A DNA stretch of 29,175 nt, from positions 1 to 29,175 of the forward strand of contig JAFDUB010000005.1 in assembly GCA_019594025.1 (NCBI GenBank), given 5' to 3'. Below, piece by piece: positions 22,409 through 29,175 of the stretch. The notes under the pieces are model-generated. The model did no database searches. It had not been told where the DNA came from and worked only from the letters and a program-made list of their open reading frames with translations. Both the position numbers and the translations under genes were made by a program. Within the stretch, counting starts at the first letter, position 1. Every line of letters starts with the position of its first letter. This DNA is from Thermoplasmata archaeon. GTDB taxonomy: Archaea; Thermoplasmatota; Thermoplasmata; Halarchaeoplasmatales; Halarchaeoplasmataceae.

Positions 22409-25400
22409 GTGCAGGAGGCTGAGGATATCTACGAAGAGGGAGTCGATAAGCTCGAGGAGGGTAAGTACATACCTGCACTGAACAAGTTTAGAGAAGCTTT
22501 CGAAGTGGTGTTGAACGCATACGTGTGCGATGCGAATATCGACGTATATTCGTGGATGCCGGATGGTTACGTGGAAGATATATGGAGCGGTGAGATAGAG
22601 CAGTTGGAAGCCGAATCGTATGAAGTTCTAACGTTCGACTGGCACCCGACCAAACGCGGCATACATTACCTGCGGTTCAACATGACCGGTGAGTACGAAG
22701 TGTACAAGTCTCCCGTCGAGACCGTCGAGGCGGCTCCGACGATTATGAGTTTTGGGATTGCTGTTGTACCTCATGAAGGTATAGGTATCGTACGTTGGAA
22801 AGGGGGACATGTAATTCCTGATGGTGTAACAGAAATCTACGAAAGTGTACATATCCTTATGACCGAAGGAGATCTTATTATCGAAAGTGGCGGTCAACTT
22901 ATCTTTGAAGATGAGGTTACTTTCGTGATCGTGAACCCGGATGATGCCGGTGAGTACGGCATCAACATCACCGCCGGCGGCAAGTTCGTCATCAACAGCC
23001 CGCTGCGCGACACTACTATCAAATCGTCTTGGAAAACGGATCGACGTTCCTACTTCTTCCACAATCACGGCACCGTCGATTTCACTGGTGCAGACGTGAT
23101 GTACACCTATGGAGACCCCGATATAACCGAACCAGGCGGCATACAGAACTTCGCCGGAAGCGTTTGCATACTCGACAACACAAACGTGCTGGAGGCCGAC
23201 ACTCACAGTGTGTACATTGCAAGTGATACGGAAGCACATATTCGAGGAACCGAGACAGTAATCGGACGGTTGGACGGCTACAACGAGGACATAGCCACAG
23301 GTCACGGCATCTGGGTTCAAAACGGGGTAACACCCGTGATCCAGGGCGTAACCATACAGTTCAATCAAGAAAACGGTGTATTTCTTGATAAATCCACACC
23401 TTCGTTTATACCCGTGGAAGCCGAGAATTTACAGTACTATGCATCCGAGAATTACGACCGCTCATTAATTCAAACTTCCACTTCAATAAGCCAGCCTTTA
23501 ATCGTTGCAGGTAACGGCAATCTATATGCGGTCTATCTCGACGAGGTTGGTTACAGTATATACTTCATGAGATCCAATGACCAGGGACGCACATGGACCG
23601 ACCCGCTCGTCGTACCGGGTAGCGGTATCGAAGAGGGAGAGGGATATATCGGAAATATCGATTTTGCCGCCGATGGCGACAACCTTACAGTGGCGTGGGA
23701 AGTGTGGACTGAAGACGACGACTGGATGTGGGCTGATACATACGTTCAGTACAGTTATACGGGTGGTGGTGTTGATAACTGGGCGGATGAACCGTATGTG
23801 ATCGACTATTCACGTTATCCATCTGTTGATGTGGAAGGTGACGAGATATACGTGGCATTCCTTTTACGGCCGGATCCTTTGGGGGTACCCCGAGCAATAA
23901 GGATAAGGTGGACCGGTAACGGATGGGACGAGGGGGAAGAACACGATTTTGATTTATGGACGGGTATACCCAAGGTTGCTGTCGTAGGAGATACGGTACA
24001 CATTGTCATAGCGAGTGAAGGTAATATCTATTACACAAGAAGTGACGATGGTGGAGAAACCTGGACCGAACTCGAAGTGATAACGGGGTATACCACGAAA
24101 GCTGGAGAAGATTATCGATATGGTTACATATCCTTGGAAGCTACAGAAGAACGTGCATATCTCGTCTGGAGCGCCTACGATGCTGAAAACGAGTGTTACG
24201 AGGTATACGGTAAATATGCAGCTTACGAAGAGGAATATCTTCCATCTGACGAAGTGAGATGGTATGAATGGGTATGGTACGAAGATATTCTCATATCCTT
24301 CGAAGCCATAGGTGATTCTTTGTATCCTTCGATTGCCGCCGATGTTTCGGAAAATTGGTACGTTGTATGGCAGGAGGAGATTGCTGACGTTAGCAAGGTG
24401 CGGTATTCTCGGCTGGGCAGAGAAGGTGAGATTGAAGTATCTGACATGGTTCTGACCCCTGATACTACACAGGCGATTCTGCCGTCTATTTCCATCGACA
24501 GTGACGGATATGCATACTTGGTATGGATAGATGAGATAGATGGGATATATGATATCTCTCTTAAACAGGTTGTAGGTTTGGTATTATCTAACAACATTAT
24601 ATCCAACCGTTTGGATGGTATTCGTGTTGGTATCGGATCAGATGATAATAAGATAATAGACAACACAATACAATGGAATGATGATAGGGGTATACGAAAT
24701 CATGGTAACAGTAACACCATCTCTAACAATATTGTCAATTACAACCAAGGTGGTGGTATATATACTACCAGAAATAACAGGGATTCAGTAAATTATAATA
24801 ATCTAGTAACTAACAACATGCTATCCGGGAATTCCTACTATAGCATTTTATTTTGGAATAGTGATGATAATGTTGCATATGGTAACCATATATACTCTAG
24901 TGATTGGGGCGGTATTCAAGTAAGGGATTCAGATAGTAACTACATTTATGAAAACACTATTTATTCAGGAGATGCACAAGGTATCGGTTTGTGGGGATTA
25001 GAATATTCGCCGGAAAACAATGTTGTTACCGGAAACTATCTGATGAATAACTATTTTGGAATTTATATTGTTGCGGTCAGCCATAGTATAGTAATTGAAT
25101 ATAACCATCTGCACGGAAACATAATTGGCATTGGGGTTACTCGTTCCAGTTATAATATAATTAAAAATAACCGTCTGCATGAAAATGTAGCTGGCATCTA
25201 TGTTACTAGATCCAATTATATACGGCTGGAAACTAATCTCTTAAGCTATAATGAAATAGGCATAATATTGTCAACTTGGGCCAAGAACATAGATGTAATC
25301 TCAAATAATATTTATCATTCTGAGTACGGTGTATACCTTTACGATCGATCAGATAGTTATATCGTAGACAATGATATATCAAACAATCTTTACGGTATAT

Positions 25401-26302
25401 ACGCTAATTATTCCGATCCAAACATAATTGAGAACAACATTATTAAGCAGAATTGGGAAGGAATATTCATTGAAAATTCCATAAGTAACGAGATAAAAAG
25501 TAATTTTATATGCGATAATTATGGTGGTATAATAATTTATCAATCAATGGAAAATACTATCGGTGACAACCATATCTTCGATAACCAGAAAGAGGGTGTT
25601 TGGCTACTATATTCTGATGATAACTCGATCCAAGGTAATAACATATACGAAAATGAATATGGTATACGCCTTACCAGAGGAAAGGGAAACACCCTAGAAA
25701 ACAACATCATATCAACGAATACCCGGGGTATCTATGTCTTTGATTCACATGATAATTATATATGTCATAATCAAATCATATCTAATACAATACAGGCTTC
25801 TGATTACGGAGATAACTATTGGAACTTGCCCTACCCCTACGGAGGTAACTACTGGAGCGACCACACCGAACCCGATTATTACAGCGGTCTGGGGCAGAAC
25901 ATAATCCGTTCAGATGGGATCGTAGATCATCCCAGATCAATCCATGGTGGCGATAATCAAGACAGTTATCCTGTGACAGACCCTGAAAGATTCTACGTAA
26001 ATGTAGATTATATTGTTATAATAGATGAAGATGGTAACGAGATTCCTGCGGAGAATCATGTGGATTATCATTATACAATCACGGGCTATGCCGCAGCCTA
26101 TGATGATGATGATTACGGATTCATAGGCTATCCTTCTGTAAGCTGGTCGGTTGAGAATATCGGGGCAAGCGCGTCTACATCTCCAACATATGGACCTTAC
26201 AGTACTTTCAATGCCGGGGACACTCTAGGTGCGGCATGCTGGTATGCGGACTATAAGGAGATAAGTATTGAAATGAGGTTCGAAATAGGTTTTGAAATGT
26301 GA
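22409..26302 (+). CDS. Mosaic NosD-like beta-helix/BNR surface protein lacking a signal peptide
   Basis: 1297 aa from a GTG at 22409, but the frame is open and protein-like upstream (AGTVIREAKRN...HPDV), so the true N-terminus is missing. Modules: a helical segment (1-38), a CARDB-like fragment (LTFDWHPTKRGIHYLRFNMTG, about 73-94), the first turns of a beta-helix (about 110-330), a six-bladed-type BNR region with Asp boxes SNDQGRTW (389-396) and SDDGGETW (545-552), and a long NosD/CASH parallel beta-helix of Asn-rich repeats (about 722-1135). The typical YGGNYWSDHTEPDYYSG...DGIVD ending follows, then one copy of the DYIVIIDEDG...GYAAAYDDDDYGFIGY repeat. It stops with no membrane anchor. By eye, base composition is GC-rich to about 23,400 and AT-rich at 24,600-25,800. 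It looks like a recombined or decaying gene. Confidence 0.7.
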   Translation: MQEAEDIYEEGVDKLEEGKYIPALNKFREAFEVVLNAYVCDANIDVYSWMPDGYVEDIWSGEIEQLEAESYEVLTFDWHPTKRGIHYLRFNMTGEYEVYKSPVETVEAAPTIMSFGIAVVPHEGIGIVRWKGGHVIPDGVTEIYESVHILMTEGDLIIESGGQLIFEDEVTFVIVNPDDAGEYGINITAGGKFVINSPLRDTTIKSSWKTDRRSYFFHNHGTVDFTGADVMYTYGDPDITEPGGIQNFAGSVCILDNTNVLEADTHSVYIASDTEAHIRGTETVIGRLDGYNEDIATGHGIWVQNGVTPVIQGVTIQFNQENGVFLDKSTPSFIPVEAENLQYYASENYDRSLIQTSTSISQPLIVAGNGNLYAVYLDEVGYSIYFMRSNDQGRTWTDPLVVPGSGIEEGEGYIGNIDFAADGDNLTVAWEVWTEDDDWMWADTYVQYSYTGGGVDNWADEPYVIDYSRYPSVDVEGDEIYVAFLLRPDPLGVPRAIRIRWTGNGWDEGEEHDFDLWTGIPKVAVVGDTVHIVIASEGNIYYTRSDDGGETWTELEVITGYTTKAGEDYRYGYISLEATEERAYLVWSAYDAENECYEVYGKYAAYEEEYLPSDEVRWYEWVWYEDILISFEAIGDSLYPSIAADVSENWYVVWQEEIADVSKVRYSRLGREGEIEVSDMVLTPDTTQAILPSISIDSDGYAYLVWIDEIDGIYDISLKQVVGLVLSNNIISNRLDGIRVGIGSDDNKIIDNTIQWNDDRGIRNHGNSNTISNNIVNYNQGGGIYTTRNNRDSVNYNNLVTNNMLSGNSYYSILFWNSDDNVAYGNHIYSSDWGGIQVRDSDSNYIYENTIYSGDAQGIGLWGLEYSPENNVVTGNYLMNNYFGIYIVAVSHSIVIEYNHLHGNIIGIGVTRSSYNIIKNNRLHENVAGIYVTRSNYIRLETNLLSYNEIGIILSTWAKNIDVISNNIYHSEYGVYLYDRSDSYIVDNDISNNLYGIYANYSDPNIIENNIIKQNWEGIFIENSISNEIKSNFICDNYGGIIIYQSMENTIGDNHIFDNQKEGVWLLYSDDNSIQGNNIYENEYGIRLTRGKGNTLENNIISTNTRGIYVFDSHDNYICHNQIISNTIQASDYGDNYWNLPYPYGGNYWSDHTEPDYYSGLGQNIIRSDGIVDHPRSIHGGDNQDSYPVTDPERFYVNVDYIVIIDEDGNEIPAENHVDYHYTITGYAAAYDDDDYGFIGYPSVSWSVENIGASASTSPTYGPYSTFNAGDTLGAACWYADYKEISIEMRFEIGFEM

Positions 26303-26352
26303 TAGACCATTAAGTATTTAGGATAATAACACGCTATTTATTGGTGAACCAT

Positions 26353-29175
26353 ATGACCGAAAGGAATTTGTGCATCATGTTGGTCGCGTTACTGATCATT
26401 ACAACGCACGCCACCTTAATTAGCCCCACTCAGCTCGCTGCCGGCCAACAAACAATCATCGTCGATCAGGGTGGAAACGGGGATTACCTCACCATACAGG
26501 AGGGCGTGGACGCTGCAAATCACGGTGACACGGTATGAGTGTGGGCTGGGGGATACCGGGAAAATGTTGAGATTGATAAACAAATTTACCTCATCGGTAA
26601 CGGGTCTGCGGAAACAATCATTGACGGAGAAGATGGGGATTATGGAGTAAGGATTCGTTATACCACCGCTGCTGAGATAACAGGTTTCACCATCACGAAT
26701 TCTTCCTACGGAGTGAGTATAGAATATGCAGAATATATAAAGATACACAACAATAGTATAGTGTATAATATCAATGGTGGTGTAGATGTAGGTGGAATTC
26801 AGTCGGGGAGCGTGATAACAAACAATTTTATATCGTATAACGGTGGCTTGGGATTAATCCTTGAGGGGCCCTATGAAAACGTTATCGCAAATAACACCAT
26901 CACGCATCATACTTTCAGTAGTATATACATATGGGGTATTCACTATGAGGTATACAACAATGTAATCGTCAACAACACGATTTCCCATAACGGAAATGGT
27001 ACGAAAATAAATCCTTGGGTGGAATTCCATCATAATAATATCATCAATAACACAGTCACGGATAACAACTATTACGGTATCGACATACAGGGGTCGTCAA
27101 GTATGGGTGAGATACAGCACAACAATACCGTCTCGAACAATATCGTTTCCGGAAACAAATATGGTATCAGGATATACGACAGCGTAGACACCATGATCGA
27201 TAACAACACGGTTTCATATAATGAGTATGGTATCTCAGTGCAAAATTTTAAAGAAGATATATTCGAACCCGAATATCCACACAGGAACTCGATCGTTAAC
27301 AATACCGTGAGGTATAACGACATTGGGATATCTCTGGATTTGGACACAAGGGGAAATACGGTCTATCATAACAGGTTGATCAACAACACCCTACAGGCGG
27401 AAACACCCTTTGTTGAAGACTCCGAAGGCGAGTTACAGAACAGATGGAACCTATCTTATCCCTACGGAGGTAATTACTGGAGTGATCACACGAGTCCCGA
27501 CCAGTTCAAGGGCTCGGAGCAGGACATCCCCGGGGCAGACGGGATCGTTGACGAACCACGACACATACAAAACAACGTGTTCGATCACTACCCCTGGACC
27601 AATCCCGAGCTGGCCATGCCGACGTTGGACTATATACGAATAGTCGACTCGGAAGGTGCTGGGGGATCGGAAATCAACGATACCGCCGGCACACGGAGGA
27701 CACCGTTGTCGGTTATGCAGCGGGGTTCAACGAGAGCGTGGGATACGTTGGTGACGTTGATGTAACCTGGAGTGTTACCAACGAAGAGGGAGCGCAGGCA
27801 TATACCGAACCGGATAACGGTACCTCGAGTACCTTCTATTCAGGAAACTATCCGGGTACCGCGGTTTGGACCGCCGAGTACGCTACCAGCGTCTATTGTT
27901 CGGTTGAATTTACCATACACACCACTATCGATTCTATACGTATAGTTGATAGTGAGGGTATCGGAGAGACGAAGATTTCGAATACAACCGTTCCTATCGG
28001 TTTCCGTACAACGGGTTATGCAGCTGGGTTCAGAGATACCATCGGATACATCGGAGACGTAAACGTCACATGGAGTGTGGTCAACGAAGACGGCGCGAAG
28101 GCGTATACCTCCCCATCTAGTGGTACCTCAAGCACATTTTACACGGGTAATGCTGCCGGTAGGGCACTTTGGATAGCAGAGTATAATGGTACGACATCCA
28201 CGGTAGTGTTTGACTTGATGCCGAAGGTTGACTATGTTCGTATAGTCGATACCGTGGGTACGGGTGAGGTAGAGATGGTAGACTACAAATTGCATGCAAG
28301 GACCTCCGTTACAGGCTACGCCGCTGGATTCAACCATACAGCGGGATATTTGGGAGATGTAAACGTCACGTGGAGTGTAACCAACGAAGAGGGTGCGCAG
28401 GCTTATACCGAACCGGATAACGGCACTTCGAGTACCTTCTACGCCGGAACTTCTACCGGCACCTCGATTTGGAGAGCGGAGTACGGTGATGGTATATCCC
28501 ATTCGATAGTGATCACCATTCATCCGGCGGTGGACTACATCCGTATTGTAGATTCCGCAGACATCGGTGAGAGCGAGATGATCGGAGGTATGATAGCCGG
28601 TAACCGTACCATTTACGGTCATGCCGCCGGTTTCAACCACACGGAGGGGTACGTGGGAGACGTGACCGCCGCATGGAGCATCACCAACTCTGAGGATGCA
28701 GACGCATCCACCTCACCAACCCATGGAACCGCAAGTACGTTCAACTCGGGGCTCGAAGAGGGCTCAGTTATATGGACGGCTGATTACCGCGGAATCACCC
28801 ACAGCGTCACTTTTGTTATCGACCACACCCCGCCGGAACTGATGATATTGAAACCGATAGAAGGGGATACAATAACCGCCGGTGAAATCACAGTAAAATG
28901 GGAGGGGACCGACGATCTTTCAGGTATCTCGCACTACGAGATACGTTTGAACGAAGAAAAATGGATCGACGTCGGCACAGCCACCGACTACACCTTCACA
29001 ATCAACGAGCCGGGTGATTACACCGTTACCGTGAGGGCCGTCGATAACGTCGGGAATACGGCGGAGAAGAGTACGGAATTCACGGTGAGAAGGGGCTTCG
29101 TATCGAACTACTGGTGGTTGCTACTCCTAATAGTACCAGCCGTCGTTCTGGTTCTGCTGTACTACAGAAAGCTCG
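26353..29175 (+). pseudogene. NosD-like beta-helix and tandem-repeat surface protein, broken by a TGA and a frameshift
   Basis: The ATG at 26353 has a Shine-Dalgarno (GGTGA) and a good signal peptide (LCIMLVALLIITTHATLISP). The frame then runs TIIVDQGGNGDYLTIQEGVDAANHGDTV and meets TGA at 26536-26538, where relatives have an aromatic residue before VWAG.YRENV. It resumes in the same frame through a NosD/CASH beta-helix (IYLIGNGS...) and the YGGNYWSDHTSPD ending. At 27691-27694 a doubled AC shifts the frame; the old frame stops at 27765. The new frame is open to the window end and holds three and a half of four 100-residue YIRIVD repeats, an Ig-like domain (PPELMILKPIEGDTI...VRAVDNVGN) and a membrane helix (WWLLLLIVPAVVLVLLYY). 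With two repairs it would be a complete type I surface protein. The 3' end is outside the window. Confidence 0.75.
27625..28820 (+). repeat. Four tandem repeats of about 300 bp encoding surface-protein modules
   Basis: The marker (Y/S)IRIVD(S/T) recurs at about 27,640, 27,941, 28,241 and 28,543, a period of almost exactly 300 bp (100 codons). Each unit also has GY(A)AGF(N).(T/S).GY.GDV..(T/A)WS(V/I).N and a W.AEY-type end. Copies one and three are nearly identical in DNA over ACCGAACCGGATAACGG and its surroundings, which suggests recent duplication or gene conversion. Confidence 0.8.

Noticed and set aside
26536..26538. TGA as selenocysteine or reassigned codon
   Set aside because: No selenoprotein family is involved, no SECIS-like element was recognised, the gene also has a frameshift, and other genes in the window end with TGA as a normal stop.
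28128..28640. 170-residue minus-strand frame
   Set aside because: It lies antisense to the tandem surface repeats, whose plus-strand reading is open and repetitive at the protein level.
1..29175. CRISPR array or insertion sequence
   Set aside because: No regularly spaced short direct repeats and no transposase or integrase reading frame were seen.

Overview
The window is archaeal. It carries a class I lysyl-tRNA synthetase, an archaeal NAC, an NreA-type DNA repair protein, a cyclic 2,3-diphosphoglycerate synthetase-like protein, a GfcR-type regulator, TATA boxes about 25 nt upstream of start codons (leaderless-style promoters), and a single tRNA-Asp with encoded CCA. The surface proteins combine PQQ-type propellers, NosD-like beta-helices, Ig/PKD modules and one C-terminal membrane anchor. 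This suggests a euryarchaeon, most likely of the Thermoplasmata/Thermoplasmatota or a relative. The genus cannot be read from the sequence.

Layout. 1-348: 5' part of a sialidase-like secreted protein (minus strand) with a frameshift. 571-1688: a HisA-related TIM-barrel gene overlapping a DUF2240 gene that seems to use an ATT start. 1779-8855: two giant type I membrane proteins (minus strand) with unlike ectodomains, a PQQ propeller versus tandem Ig/cadherin-like domains. Their cytoplasmic domains are nearly identical and look roadblock/longin-like. 9010-9121: a 112-nt candidate structured element. 9126-9947: a Ras-like GTPase with a C-terminal extension. 10089-14662: zinc-ribbon protein, then gfcR-lysS-Ras-like GTPase (an operon), then a REC-PAS-PAS protein. 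14665-17698: nac followed by a large polytopic membrane protein with a PH-like domain. 17822-18009: tRNA-Asp plus a second copy of its 3' end. 18020-20094: radical SAM gene overlapping nreA. 20169-21485: cDPG synthetase-like. 21561-29175: a decayed, mosaic array of large surface-protein genes, truncated, frameshifted or carrying an in-frame TGA.

How it may work together (inference). The two giant membrane proteins look like sensors. Variable outer modules would pass a signal across one membrane helix to a shared cytoplasmic domain. The neighbourhood has two divergent Ras-like GTPases and a receiver-PAS protein, so a sensor/roadblock-like domain/small-GTPase signalling system is the most interesting hypothesis here. 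A second theme is that all the genetic lesions seen fall in surface-protein genes, while the housekeeping genes are intact. This points to pseudogene decay, cassette shuffling or phase variation rather than random sequencing error.
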